A stretch of DNA of 64,000 nt, from positions 239,651,143 to 239,715,142 of the forward strand of contig OX465281.1 in NCBI GenBank assembly GCA_949987705.1. The letters are read 5' to 3'. Positions 10,057 through 20,350 of the stretch are shown here, piece by piece. Both the position numbers and the translations under genes were made by a program. The notes beneath the pieces were generated by a model. That model did no database searches. It was not told the DNA's origin and worked only from the letters and a program-made list of their open reading frames with translations. Numbering within the stretch: the first letter of the stretch is position 1; the number at the start of each line of letters is the position of its first letter. This DNA is from Thereva unica (taxonomy: Eukaryota > Arthropoda > Insecta > Diptera > Therevidae).

Positions 10057-10843
10057 GAGAAAATAAACGAGACAAACCTTACGTAGGAGATCGACAGAAA
10101 GGGATGAAAGCTGATTTCCTTGGGAGGTATTGCTTTGTGTAGCGCGGTCGTTTCTAAGAGGTTTTGTTGGTTTTGCTTTTTGCGAAGGCTGTCTTACATT
10201 TGGCCCTGTGTGTGCGTGGCGTGGATGGCGCTATACGAGTTCCGAGAGCTATATATACGTGCGTTACAGCCGAGTGCTTTTTTACGACAGGGCTGCACAA
10301 TATTTTATTCATATGGGGTAGTTTTTTTTTCTGTTTTTTGATATAATTCAATGGTGTTGGTAGTAGAGTCGTAATGCCGGGCTATGCCGGCGGATTGTCA
10401 TATTGGAAATTTTTCTCCGCCTGGCTTATGGTAAAAAAGACATACTTTATGTTGCCCCGGAGCTTTTGTTTAGATCCGAACACATGGCAGAAACAACTTA
10501 AATAAATATTAACTTTTTCTCATTGATTTCAACAATACGTGGTAGAATGGTAGATGCGGCCCACTGGGCTTGGAAAAGCTTCTTGATGTTCTTCTAATAA
10601 ATTTTTTTCTCTTATCTTTAGATATAACAAAAAAAAAAAAACTTGATCCGAAATAAACGAGGAATTTTCATGGAGAAACTTAAGAAAAGGAATGCCTTAC
10701 AAAAAAGTAAATATACATATATAAAAATAATTAGAATTGTTTCACAAAAGAATTTCCTACACAAAATTTTGAATATTTTATAACGTATTGAAAACATGTT
10801 TTTTATTGGCATAGGTAGTAGAGATTAAATAATAGATTCATAG
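10057..10843. other. Unassigned DNA
   Basis: Several overlapping short frames occur around 10120-10350 on both strands, which is what random sequence gives. I see no motif, RNA or repeat shared with the window. Confidence 0.4.
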
Positions 10844-10954
10844 GTTTCCATAGGCTCCCACAGAAATCATGTCGTTAGTCCTGGAATTACCACGCTCAAA
10901 TCCTTGTTATTAGAATTTTCTGAGGAAACTCTTTCACTAATAATCGATTTACAG
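10844..10954 (+). CDS. Candidate host exon (unrecognised)
   Basis: A 111-base segment is open in one frame and ends in CAG directly followed by GTAAGT, a textbook donor. It starts after TAG in ATTCATAG, a poor acceptor without a pyrimidine tract. It would encode 37 residues including SPGITTLKSLLLEFSEE. Both ends are phase 0. Alternative acceptors lie about 10 and 20 bases downstream. No family is recognised and no partner exon is seen. The strong donor is the main reason to list it. Confidence 0.25.
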
Positions 10955-11182
10955 GTAAGTTACCCCCACCCAAAATTTGATGTGATCACTTAATTGGGTC
11001 TTTTTCTAAGAAATGAGGTTTTGTTTCGTTGTTTATACATTTATTGATATATTCACCAGTTCTGTAGCCATACAAATAGAAATGGAAAATTCAATAATAG
11101 TGGAGCTCAGCCATCAGTGGAAAAGCCACACGAAACTAGGCATATGAAAATTGTCCTACCTTCTCTAATTATAAATGTATCT

Positions 11183-11980
11183 ACCCGAGTAAAATAAAAA
11201 AACGGCCTTACAGCGGGCGAATACAGGCCGCTTGCCTTTTTAATGGGCATATGATGGCCGTAAAATTTTTAAGCATTTTAAATTGAAGCACAAACGGCAT
11301 CACGGCAGTCAAACTTGACCAAAAGATTTAAGTGGCCAAGTTACTGAGCTATGCAAATGGGTAATCGACAGCACATTTAAGCAAAAAAAAAAATAATAAT
11401 CTGCACCATAGGTATTGCTGAATATATTATGGGAATTGATCATTTTCGTTATGTGCAATGATCCTTTCGCTTTATCTTACTTGAAGATAATCGATGTACA
11501 AGAGAAACGAGATGGCCAGTCGTCGGTTGATTCGTTCGTAAATTGCGACTTCTATTTAGGGGGAAATTTTGTTGTTGAACCGCTTGAATAAAAAAAAATA
11601 ATCGAGAAAAAGTAAACCATTTAACTGCAGTGTGTTGACAAAAAATTTTGAAATGTTCGAATTCGAAAATGTGATCACCGGATTTCATGATATTTTTCTC
11701 AATAAATAGAGTTTTGATTGTCCCTTTTGTGTCTGATTTATTATAGGGGAGCCCCCCCCCCCCTTTTTTTATATGAAAAAATCAAGCTTAGGTGTAACCC
11801 TTTATACTACCAGTCCGTCATGTCGTGCAGTTCATGGTGCAATGTCTAGTAGTAAGCTTGGTTTGAAGAATAGAGGAGAATAGGAAATAACCTTCTAATG
11901 CCGTCACATGGCCGAGGACTATGTTTCAATCGCGGTCAATGTTCGCCCGTTCTAAACCCATCTTTTATTTTTACTTGGGT
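11183..11980. mobile_element. TIR element, copy 1 (interrupted)
   Basis: The left end reads ACCCGAGTAAAATAAAA and then CGGGCGAATA. The right end is its approximate complement, ending CTTTTATTTTTACTTGGGT (11962-11980). The same two ends, with the same inner words ATATGATGGCCGTA and ACTATGTTTC, occur in copy 2 at 23451-23853. Copy 1 is longer (about 800 against 400 bp) because other DNA sits inside it: an unassigned 300 bp (about 11430-11740) and a family-J1 3' end (11757-11890). No transposase is present and the superfamily is unknown. Confidence 0.65.
11757..11890 (-). mobile_element. Family J1 non-LTR retrotransposon, 3' end fragment
   Basis: After a T-rich start (a poly(A) tail on the minus strand), this sequence matches the 3' end of the better copy at 38455-38590 almost base for base. 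Shared words include ACTACCAGTCCGTCATGTCG and AGTAAGCTTGGTTTGAAGA. It is a severely 5'-truncated insertion, typical of target-primed reverse transcription, lying within the TIR element at 11183-11980. Confidence 0.85.
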
Positions 11981-12021
11981 ATAAACCATTCGTATCAATA
12001 ATTTTCAATATTATGTTTCCC

Positions 12022-12200
12022 GCCTCAGCCAAGGTCTAGGGTTTAATCTGCCTGACAACTCGCCCAGAGGTCCGAGGTTTGATTCCACTTCGTGGGCTTA
12101 CTTAGTTTTTCCACTTATCCCACCCAGATAACATTATTTCTTTCTTGGATTCACTTTTATAGCTATTCCTTGTCCTTTCTGCTGCTATCGTCTACCACGG
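12022..12200 (+). mobile_element. tRNA-derived SINE, diverged copy
   Basis: CTCAGCCAAGGTCTAGGG (about 12026) resembles an A box. GAGGTCCGAGGTTTGATTCC (about 12064-12087) carries a B box. The following words TTTTTCCACTTATCCCACCCA and TTTCTTTC match, in order, the SINE at 59091-59250. Two copies sharing both the tRNA-related head and the downstream body make a SINE the best reading. This copy is mutated and its 3' end is not defined. Confidence 0.65.
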
Positions 12201-12284
12201 CGTTTTGGCGTTGAGAATTTATTTCACTCTTCTCTCTATTATATTGGTATCTGGCATTGCAGACCATCACAGAAATGTCGACAG

Positions 12285-12445
12285 TAAAGGCCCCCATACA
12301 CGGTCAAATTGGATGTACATCGAAGGGCGGATGTACAACCAAAACTATCGATTGTGGGCCGGTAGGCCGATCAAAATACGTTGGGCTTATGGGTTTGATG
12401 AAAATCTAGTTGTGCATCCAATTTGACCGTGTATGGGGGCCTTAA
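12285..12445. mobile_element. PIF/Harbinger-like MITE
   Basis: The 155-bp element (12288-12442) has inverted ends AGGCCCCCATACACGGTCAA and complement, nearly perfect over about 28 bases. It is flanked by TAA on both sides (12285-12287 and 12443-12445). A 3-bp TAA/TTA duplication is characteristic of PIF/Harbinger elements. A 73-codon frame that spans the MITE and begins with a hydrophobic stretch upstream (12205-12426) is an accident of position and is not annotated as a gene. Confidence 0.8.
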
Positions 12446-12839
12446 GAGAGGGCTGCCGACATATTGCTTCCGGGCGTTCAGATCTCACAAAATGATTTTT
12501 AAATCATAAATGGGGTAGACATTAAGTTCCTGTTCAACTACTATCATTTTGATTTTTTCGGTGATGGTGTCGACGACGTTTTTTCCAGTATTTGAGGCAT
12601 GTTGCTTGTTCTTTCCGAGTGAGATTATTAGCTTCACGCCAGCCTTACTGAGAACCAGCCCGATCGTGTAGTCTATCCTCTTTCATAGGATAGCCACCAG
12701 TGGCCTACGCTAGGGTGTTATGATCGTACTTCTATCAGTTCGGAATTGTTGCGATATATGCATGTTTAATATACTACATGTTATTCTACCTATCCTAATG
12801 CCTTGCAAGATAATGAACATTGAGCTTAAACAAGGATGT

Positions 12840-13520
12840 ACATTGCAATTTTTATAGATAACCAAAATTCTACAGAAGCTCTAGGTTCGATGATAAGCTA
12901 GGAGAGACATTGCATAGCTGACCTGGATAGGAACTGTAGAAAGCATACGTGACCTTGGTCTGGATTCCCGGGCATAAGAACGCAAATGGGAACGGGAAAT
13001 CCGGTTACCTTGCCAAGTAAGAAGCCTCCGAGAGCTGAAGATTAAGATGTTTAGTAACGTAATAGACGCTATTTCTGACTATCAATTGCTGCTAACCAGC
13101 CAACCAGTTGAAGCGCACTAGAAAGGACAACTTCGTCTACTTACAGCGAAAGAAGATCAATAGACGTCCTAAGCAGATCCAGAAGAGATATTGCCGGAAT
13201 TATGGTCAATCATCACGGAACCGCGCTGTTAAGCTGGGTATCCCGCACAACGTCTGTTGTCGTAGCTGCCGGAAAGTCCGGATCAAGCCAAAGCCAGACA
13301 GCCCACACTGTACAGTTACGATCTAGAAGACTTATAAATGATATCTTCACTAAAGGTCGGGTTACTGATAAGCTTCCTAAACTCTACAGGATGGCTTAAA
13401 ACATCGATCACAGTTGGCATAAACAACTTGAGGTACACTAATTTTTGACATCAAAAGGAAGTGCTATTTGGGTCTCCAGTAATACTGGAAGCAGCCCTAC
13501 AGCTAACCTAATCTACTCGT
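12840..13520 (+). pseudogene. RNase H and C-terminal tail remnant of a non-LTR element
   Basis: At 12955-12985 the plus strand encodes LVWIPGHKN and then GNGKSG, close to the WxPGHxxxxGNE signature near the end of retrotransposon RNase H domains. Upstream at about 12850, IDNQNSTEALGS resembles the catalytic DSQAAIKAL segment with the Asp present. Stops and frame changes separate them. Downstream (13230-13320) is a Cys-rich run, CCRSCRK, in the position of the usual C-terminal zinc knuckle. RNase H at this place is typical of I, R1 and LOA-type elements. The RT is absent, so this is a 5'-truncated, decayed copy. Confidence 0.6.
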
Positions 13521-13659
13521 AAAAACATGTTAGAACTGCCGCACCATGAGGTGATGATAATTAAAAGACACTTGTTCTTATTATTACTGTTATATATTAT
13601 ATGTAAATACACTGTTTTAAATTGTTGTCACTTAGGTGCTATACGGTTTTACGTTATTC

Positions 13660-13930
13660 GCTATTAATTGATACTATATATATATACCGATTTATTAATT
13701 TCTTTTGGGTCGAACCGACTGTGTCATGACACGAGAACGAAAGTAGAGAGAGATGCCGGAAATTTGGTTCGATCACTAGGCGTGATCGGAACGGAACGAA
13801 AAACGGCAAGATCACTGAACTTTGCGTTCGGTGATCAATTGAGTGTTCCGACTGATCGTTTTGATCGTGTCGGAAGTTGTTGTGTGACATTGCGTAAAGT
13901 TTGGTAATTAAACTTTACGCGGTCACTACA
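13660..13930 (-). repeat. LTR (3') of the Ty3/gypsy-type element
   Basis: On the minus strand a G-rich tract (13934-13940, a candidate polypurine tract) is followed at 13930 by TGTAGTGACC, a typical LTR start. Near the start is a perfect 11-bp inverted repeat with a short loop (13892-13919: GCGTAAAGTTT, loop, AAACTTTACGC). A TTTATT (AATAAA on the minus strand) is near 13690. The far boundary cannot be fixed because no second LTR is visible, so the start coordinate is approximate. Confidence 0.55.
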
Positions 13931-13950
13931 TACTCCCCCCCAGCGTAGCG

Positions 13951-15484
13951 TTAACGGAATGTTACCGCTTTAGACGGCTTAGCTTCGTTGTCGCGGTCAC
14001 AACCGAAGGCTGGCTTTAGCCTGTCAATGGATATTGACTTGGTTATGCCGTTCAATTTGACGACGAAGTGTTTTCGTAATCGTTTGATTACTTCATATGG
14101 GCCCTCGTATGGAGGTTCGAAAGGTTTTCGAACTCTGTCGACACGTATGCAAAAGTAGTCGGCGTTCTCCAGGGCTTCTGGTACATAGACATCCTTTTGG
14201 ACGGGTTGCCGAGGATGTATTGCCTTAATGTTCTGCATATGAGAACGAAGGCGAGAGAGGAATTCTGATTCTTTAAATGGATTTTCATCGGTTGTGATAG
14301 AAATCGAATTGGGAAGTCTCAGATTCTGACCATATACGAGCTCGGCTGGTGAGCATTGTAAGTCGGTCTTAATTGCCGTGCGTATGCCTAACATGACAAA
14401 GGGCAAGTCTTCACTCCAATGAGTAGTGTTGTCCCTTGCCATTAAGGCTGCTTTTAGTTGCCTGTGGAACCGTTCAACCATCCCGTTTGCTTGCGGGTGG
14501 TAGGCGGTAGTCCGAATTCGATGAGTGCCGAGTAATTTGGCAACTTCATTGAACAGTTTCGATTCGAACTGCGTACCTTGATCGGTTGTGATCTCAAGTG
14601 GTACGCCGAATCGTGGGACAAATTCAGTGACGAATTTCTTTGCCACTGCTGAAGCTGAGATATCCCGAATTGGGTATGCTTCAGGCCATCGCGTGAATCT
14701 ATCGACTATCGTTAAGATATAAGAGTATCCACGAGATGGGGGTAGGGGTCCCACTATATCCATATGGATATGGTCAAATCTATTATTTGGGAGTTTGAAA
14801 GCTTCCAATGGAGATTTGGTATGCCTTGAAACTTTGGACTTTTGGCAACCTAGGCACGATCGAGACCACTCGTTGCAGTCTTTATTGATCGATGTCCAGA
14901 AGTATTTCTTGGTAACGGCTCGTCTTGTAGCACGAATACCAGGATGAGAGATCCTGGAGACGATTGCATAATCAGAGGCGTCAGTCGTAAGACTGTATTT
15001 TGCATCCTCGATTGGATGGTTCAGCAGAGTTGCTTCAGCCATCGAGGTTTTCACCTTGAGGAATGCCGCCTGACATTCTGCTGGCCAGTCAAAAACTTTA
15101 TTGGGACGTGAGCGGTTGAGAAGGTCTCTCAAATGCTCGTTTATCGGCACCAACTGGTCAGCCAATTTTGGGATAAATCGGTGATAGAAATTCACCATTC
15201 CCAAAAACTTCTGGATCGATTTGACAGAAGTTGGAGGTGCGAGATCAACGATAGCCTGAACCCGATCGGAGGATGGAAGTATTCCATCCTTTGTGATGCG
15301 GTGGCTTAGAAACTTAATCTCTGTTGCACCAAAAACGCATTTCTCTAGCTTAATGGTTAAACCGAAGCTATCGAGGCGTTTAAAGAGCTCTTCGAGGTGA
15401 ACGATATGCTCATCCTCGGTTTTACTGGCGATAAGTATATCGTCCAAGTATACATAAACGAAGTCGAGATCTCTCGTAACTTCA
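13951..15484 (-). pseudogene. Ty3/gypsy-type pol: RT C-terminal part, deleted RNase H, integrase
   Basis: The frame opens at about 15484 and ends at 13951. It begins with the RT catalytic box YVYLDD (about 15440), followed by the RT thumb region (FLGMVNFYHRF) and the start of RNase H (TTDASDYAI, near 14985). It then jumps directly into the integrase zinc-binding region (SHPGIRAT, CNEWSRSCLGCQ), so most of RNase H and the first His of the HHCC finger are missing without loss of frame. The integrase core is complete: HMDIVGP, TTDQGTQFE and MVERFHRQ give Asp, Asp and Glu, with 35 residues between the last two. The frame runs to within 25 bases of the LTR, so an envelope gene is absent. A 2-bp insertion near 15490 separates it from the upstream RT half. 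It is non-functional as it stands. Confidence 0.9.
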
Positions 15485-15485
15485 T

Positions 15486-16040
15486 TTATGAGAACCTTTG
15501 AAAGGTTTGGGCAGCATTTCGTAAGCCGAATGGCATACGTGTAAACTCATATAGGCCGAATGGCGTAATGAGTGCAGTCTTATGCACGTCTTCTGGGGCG
15601 ATTGGTATGTGATGGTATGCACGTACTAAATCAACCTTTGAAAATATTGTGGAACCGTGAAGATTCACGGAGAAGGGATTCTGTATGTGCGGGATTGGAT
15701 ATCTATCCGGCACAGTGACAGCGTTTAGGCGACGGTAGTCGCCGCATGGCCTCCAATCATGTGAGTCCCGTTTAGGAACCAGATGAAGCGGAGATGCTGC
15801 GAGGGACGACGAAGGTCGACAAATCCCCAATTGGACCATATGGTCAAATTCTAACTTTGCCACCTTCAGTTTGTCCGGATGGAGTCGCCGAGCGGTGACA
15901 AAAGGTAATTGCCCTTTAGTTACAATGTGGTGTTGCACATTGTGTTTAACTGGAAGGTTAAAATTGGGCGGGGTCACCATTGTCGGGGTCACTACAAACA
16001 TAAACCGAAAGAAGTTTGGAAAAGGCAGTCGAAGAGTCAA
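15486..16040 (-). pseudogene. Ty3/gypsy-type pol: RT N-terminal half
   Basis: This is the upstream half of the same RT. It contains VQHHIVTKG and ARRLHPDKL, then the substrate-binding motifs [44 protein letters not shown] and NAAQTFQRF. The order and wording are those of Ty3/gypsy RTs. The frame ends at 15486 because of two extra bases relative to the expected frame of the next half. Similarity fades upstream of about 15990. Protease, gag and the 5' LTR are not present, so the element is 5'-deleted. Confidence 0.9.
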
Positions 16041-16219
16041 AAGGACTAATTCAGGAAGTCCATAATGACTCTACACACGCTATTGTGACATGCATACATA
16101 GAGGTAACATCTTACAATAGCACGACCAAAATTTGGGAATGGTAAATTGTATGACATCGACGCCAGTTCCGCTGGTGCAGGAAGAATTCACAAGGATCCA
16201 ATGTAGTAGGAAAGGAATG
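16041..16219. other. Short unassigned spacer
   Basis: This is the junction between the gypsy-type pol remnant and the family-J1 fragment. There is no gene. Confidence 0.3.
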
Positions 16220-16450
16220 GACGACGGAGATGGCAATGAACCTTACTCTTTAATGTTGTACAAGTTCGGAAAAACTGATTGTGGGGGATTGTTCCACAGA
16301 CGAACTCCTAAACGCATGTTTGCGCAAAAAAGGGGAGTCTAGGGTGTGAGTATGAGCCGAGCGGGCTAGTATTGTGTTGCCAGAAAAATATTGCAAGAGA
16401 GCGATAGTTACAGTGGAACACAGGCTATGGTACTGGTAACTTTTACAATA
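16220..16450 (-). mobile_element. Family J1 fragment (3' coding end)
   Basis: The sequence aligns in order with 38630-38850 of the best J1 copy. Shared words include AAGTTCGGAAA, GATTGTTCCACAG, GAGCCGAGCGGGCTAGT and TTGTGTTGC. It is strongly decayed, with no open frame. It corresponds to the C-terminal region of the RT protein. Confidence 0.75.
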
Positions 16451-16551
16451 CTGCTATATTCCTATAAATGGAAAAAGAATGAATTTTATTTACGTAGAAG
16501 GAGTGAAGAAACGATATAGCATGTTGTTGCGAGTAATCTATTTTCCGAACC

Positions 16552-18071
16552 TACACTCCGCGACAAAAGTTTGACCTCAGGTAGAAAAATAGGAAGCAGG
16601 TAAGGTGGGGTGTACTGACCGCAATGTAATTATTTTTATAGAATTCCGGGTTGATTTTATGAGATACTCATGATTTGGTGACCTACTTTTATTAATATTG
16701 TTCTAAGAAATAATGAAAATTTTGTAAGAAATGGGATAAAAACGCGGCGACAAAAGTTTGACCTCACCAGTTTTAAAACACCTGTTAAGACTAAGAGCGA
16801 GTGGTTGTTAGTGAAGTTGTAAATTAAACTTTTTTAGTAATTTTTTTAAATAAATCGGTACAAATATGGGCAGTGGAAAGCGCTTATCACGTGAAAAAGT
16901 CGAGCGAATCAAAACGTTGAAAGAAGAAGGGTACTCTAACAGGCAAATCGCCCTTAGATTGGGTAGAAGCCCACGAGTCATCAATAACTTGCTTAAGGAC
17001 ATCGAAAATTACGGTAGGAAGCCGATACCAGGGAGACCAAGGGCCACAACAGAGAGAGAAAGGAGTAGGATCCTGCGAACAGCGTCAAATTCATCCATGA
17101 CTGCCAGGGAAATTGGAGCTGAAGTCGGAGTAAATGCAAGTTTACGCACTGTGCAGAGGATTTTGAAGCGCTCACCAGTTCTACAACGTCGCCGACTCAA
17201 GAAAAAGCCGCTATTATTACCTAGACACAAGGAACAACCCTTGGAATTCGCTCGCGCTCACATGGCCTGGAAAGACGAGTGGAACCAAGTTATCTTTTCA
17301 GACGAAAAACGGTTCTGTCTTGATGGACCGGACGGATACGCATATTATTTCCATGATTTACGGAAGGAAGAGAGGTTTTTGACTCGAGATCACCGCCGGG
17401 AAGGAGGAATAATGATATGGGGAGCCATTTCAGTTAGAGGACCAGTGGAGCTCAAATTCATCGAGGGAACTCAGACAGGAGTACGTTACCGGGACATGTT
17501 AGAAGAGGTTAAGCCGTTGGTGGAAGAAATAATGGAAGGTCAACCATGGATTTTCCAACAAGACCATGCAGCAGTTCACACCGCTAGGGTGGTTCGGGAG
17601 TGGTTTAGGGCCAATAACGTGGTGGAACTGGAGTGGCCATCGGTGTCTCCAGACCTAAACATTATAGAGAACCTATGGGGCTGGCTCACGAGGAGAGTCC
17701 ACCGCTCTGGAAAACAATATGGGACTATCACAGAACTGAAGACTGCAATAAGGACAGCGTGGGATGAAATTCCACTAGATTTATTACAAAACCGGGGAGG
17801 CCATACCAAATATTAATAAATGGAATTTAAAGTTAAAATTATTCTTTCTTTTATTTTTCTTATCTTCCCTTGCTTAATTTTCAAAATAGTTCCCAAAATT
17901 GAAGGTGAGGTCAAACTTTTGTGGCGGCGTTTTTATCCCATTTTTTTACAAAATTTTCATTATTTCTTAGAACAATTAATAAAAGTAGGTCACCAAATCA
18001 TGAATATCTCATAAAATCAAACCGGAATTCTATAAAAATAATTACATTGCGGTCAGTACACCCCATTGTTA
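16552..18071 (+). mobile_element. Tc1-type transposon with long inverted repeats
   Basis: Inverted repeats of about 162 bp (16606-16768 and 17904-18065) flank one transposase gene. Their inner ends carry GCGACAAAAGTTTGACCTCA. A second direct copy of that word lies further out at 16559-16579, just after TACACTCC, an IR/DR-like arrangement known from Tc1-type elements. No matching outer copy follows on the right, so the right outer end seems lost. If only the inner pair is the element, its ends are TA-flanked near 16601 and 18070. The outer left coordinate is therefore an interpretation. Confidence 0.75.
16866..17816 (+). CDS. Tc1-type DD34E transposase, near-complete
   Basis: The 316-residue frame opens with ATG. 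Residues 1-45 and 60-110 form two helix-turn-helix regions (SNRQIALRLGRS; TAREIGAEVGV), with a GRPR motif at 56-59 between them. The catalytic residues are D146 (VIFSDEKRF), D233 (QQDHAAVHTA) and E268 (SPDLNIIENLWG), with 34 residues between the last two. These proteins bind their element's inverted repeats and cut and paste the DNA at TA sites. Compared with relatives of about 340 residues, it appears to lack a short in-frame piece between LLQN (306-309) and GGHTKY at the C-terminus. There is no premature stop or frameshift. Activity is therefore doubtful, but the copy is young. Confidence 0.93.
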   Translation: MGSGKRLSREKVERIKTLKEEGYSNRQIALRLGRSPRVINNLLKDIENYGRKPIPGRPRATTERERSRILRTASNSSMTAREIGAEVGVNASLRTVQRILKRSPVLQRRRLKKKPLLLPRHKEQPLEFARAHMAWKDEWNQVIFSDEKRFCLDGPDGYAYYFHDLRKEERFLTRDHRREGGIMIWGAISVRGPVELKFIEGTQTGVRYRDMLEEVKPLVEEIMEGQPWIFQQDHAAVHTARVVREWFRANNVVELEWPSVSPDLNIIENLWGWLTRRVHRSGKQYGTITELKTAIRTAWDEIPLDLLQNRGGHTKY

Positions 18072-19187
18072 AAACATAAATAATGTCTTAGCTAACAAGC
18101 AGATATTAAAAAAAAATTCTAGCTGAAGTCAGTTTTCAATTTTACACCCATATACATAAGGGAATCTATGGAAATAATAACTAAGCTAACAAGAAGTACC
18201 AATCATGCAAACATCGCTTTTACGGATCTTTTTCCACTCCTGATTTAAAAAGAAATATGTGATATTTTATATAAATACAAAAAAACGTAAAAACATCTTA
18301 AAATATGTTCTTTGAAATGTAGTGGAAAAAAGTTTAAGTATTTCATAAGTGGTTCTTGTGTGACTGTTGGTAGCAAAGAAATCAACCTCGAGATATATTG
18401 AAATTTACATTCACAAACATTCAATAGACAGTTGATTGTTATAAGCATTATTATTTTCAAAGGCAAATAAATCCCAATTAAAGAAATTGCCAATTTATTC
18501 GTGTTCGAACGCAAGCAGCCTTAAAATCATTAGTAGCTGGAAAGAAAGAGGAAAAAAAACGTAAACTTGAACAAAGGTAAATGCGTAAAAAAATTACACA
18601 AAAAAACCCGCCTTTGAACTCCTACTTGTAATAGAATGTTTCCGAAAATATTAGGCAGGCAGCAGAATTTTTCGGTATCAGTCATTACGGAAAAAGGAAA
18701 CAAAACCGCGACACAAGGTTCAGTTTAGCGCAGGAGGTAAAAACCTTAAAACCTTCACTTTACAAAAGCACCGAGAAGTTAAGCTACACACGAAACATTT
18801 TCAAAGGAGATGTAAATTGCCAGTTAAGCTCGCAGAAAAATCACCCCCTGAATCCCGCCGCAGCATACAGGTCGACCTCACACATCCCACTTTTCGCTGT
18901 ATAGCAACCGACAAAAAAGGCGAAGCGTTTGACACTCACGCAAAAACAAACGGACGAAATCAATCGGATGGGGGCGATGTCGTGTATAAACACTAATGCA
19001 AAGGGTGTTCTCCTCGGTGCGGGTGGACCCACTCAGGCTTTTTGTTGGACCTACCAGTGGGATGAACTACTCATGCATATGATTCAGTTCAATGGCGAAT
19101 AGGATGTCTACCCAATGTTCTCATATAAAAAAACATATGGTCGGTTCGGACCTTAAGAGGGCCGGATCAGACAATCGCATCTTACAG
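18072..19187. other. Unassigned AT-rich DNA
   Basis: No frame resembles a protein and no repeat shared with other parts of the window was found. The segment from about 18850 is somewhat richer in G+C and leads into the direct duplication at 19188. Confidence 0.4.
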
Positions 19188-19398
19188 TAGGGTGTGTGCG
19201 GAAAGTATCCTGGCGGGAGTGATGGGTCCAGAGGCAGAGACTGATCCTGGAAAATAAAAACGAAACAAGGAGCAGCAATGGAGTGGTATCGAATGACATT
19301 CAGCGTGAATACATAATTTCTGACCAATCATCCCCCGCGGCTGGGTTGTCTTCAAGGAGGAGGGGAGGCTAGTGTGTGATGTTTTCAATAAGGGGAAG
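19188..19398 (+). repeat. Direct repeat A flanking a foldback element, left copy
   Basis: Starting TAGGGTGTG, it contains GTATCCTGG, GGGAGTGATGGGT, GATCCTGGAAAATAAA, CAATCATCCCCCG and GGGTTGTCTTCAAGGAGG. All of these recur in the same order and orientation at 21719-21936. It stops immediately before the left end of the foldback element. Confidence 0.8.
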
Positions 19399-19924
19399 TT
19401 GTCCAGTAGAATGGTGCAAAAAAGGGTCCTCTGTGCATTTTATGAAAACAGCAAATTAGTTTGTTTTATTATGTAGGGGGTTGGTTGGCAACCGAGTTTT
19501 CGGGATCCGGAGGGGTGTCTTTCGGCCGCCATCTTGTTTTGAGTATGAAAAATGGTTTGTCTTATATCTCGGAAACCGTGAGACCTACAGAATTTTTGTT
19601 AAAACATTTTTTTTAGATAATCAAATTATCTACAACTTTCGTAAATAATGTTCTGCCGTAATATTAATGATAAAAAACATATGGGCTAAAAATGACAAAA
19701 TTTGTGGGGGTGATAAGCTTTGAAGCTTTAATTATTGATTTTATAGCCATTCAGCCGCCCTTGGGCATCATCTTCATAAGTGTATGCTTAATGGTTTGAT
19801 CAGACATCCAAAATTTATAACTTCGCTTAATAGTAAAGTGACTACCATTTGCAAAATCCTCAAGTTCTTATGGCGACATTTTTTGATGCAATTCCCACAT
19901 ACCTTGAAGATAAAGGTGAGCAGA

Positions 19925-20350
19925 CTTTTTCTTTAAGCAGAGAATGTAGCAGCGCTCAACAAGTTTTACCGCTATTACCATAGCGACTGCTCCACTGAAA
20001 TCAAAAACCTCCTGCCTACACGGCAATTTTTTTCCCGCAACACAAGACTAGCCAACTCGGCTCACCCCTTCACCCTGCAGCCCTCCCCTTCGCGCACATT
20101 ACGGTTTAGCAGTTCGTTTATAAATAGAACAACTCGATTGTGGAACTGTGGAGCAATCGGTGTTTCCGAGCTCATATAACATCTCAGAGTTCAAGCACAA
20201 GGTTCATCGACATCTACTCATGCACCCTCCAGACTGCTAACCTATCCTATCCCATCTATCCTTCAGATCAAGCTTACTACTACTCATTGCACCATGACTT
20301 GTACGACATGAGGACTAGTAGTACAAAGGGTGACTTCTAAGCTTAATCTT
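19925..20350 (+). mobile_element. Family J1 fragment, 3' end, plus strand
   Basis: This corresponds to the C-terminal coding end and 3' tail of family J1, on the opposite strand from most copies here. It includes the translated pattern LYKFYRYYH-like / SRNTRLANSAHP and then NRTTRLWN. It ends in GTACAAAGGGTGACTTCTAAGC and an A-rich run (20353-20362), which matches the 3' end seen inverted at 38470. Frame changes are present. Confidence 0.75.

Noticed and set aside
12205..12426. 73-codon frame starting with a hydrophobic, signal-peptide-like stretch
   Set aside because: More than half of it lies inside the Harbinger-like MITE at 12288-12442, and its end falls in the MITE terminus. It is a frame by accident.
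15981..15996. Second TGTAGTGACC word (minus strand), possible 5' LTR of the gypsy-type element
   Set aside because: Only ten bases match the LTR start and the sequence continues in frame into pol. There is no further LTR similarity.
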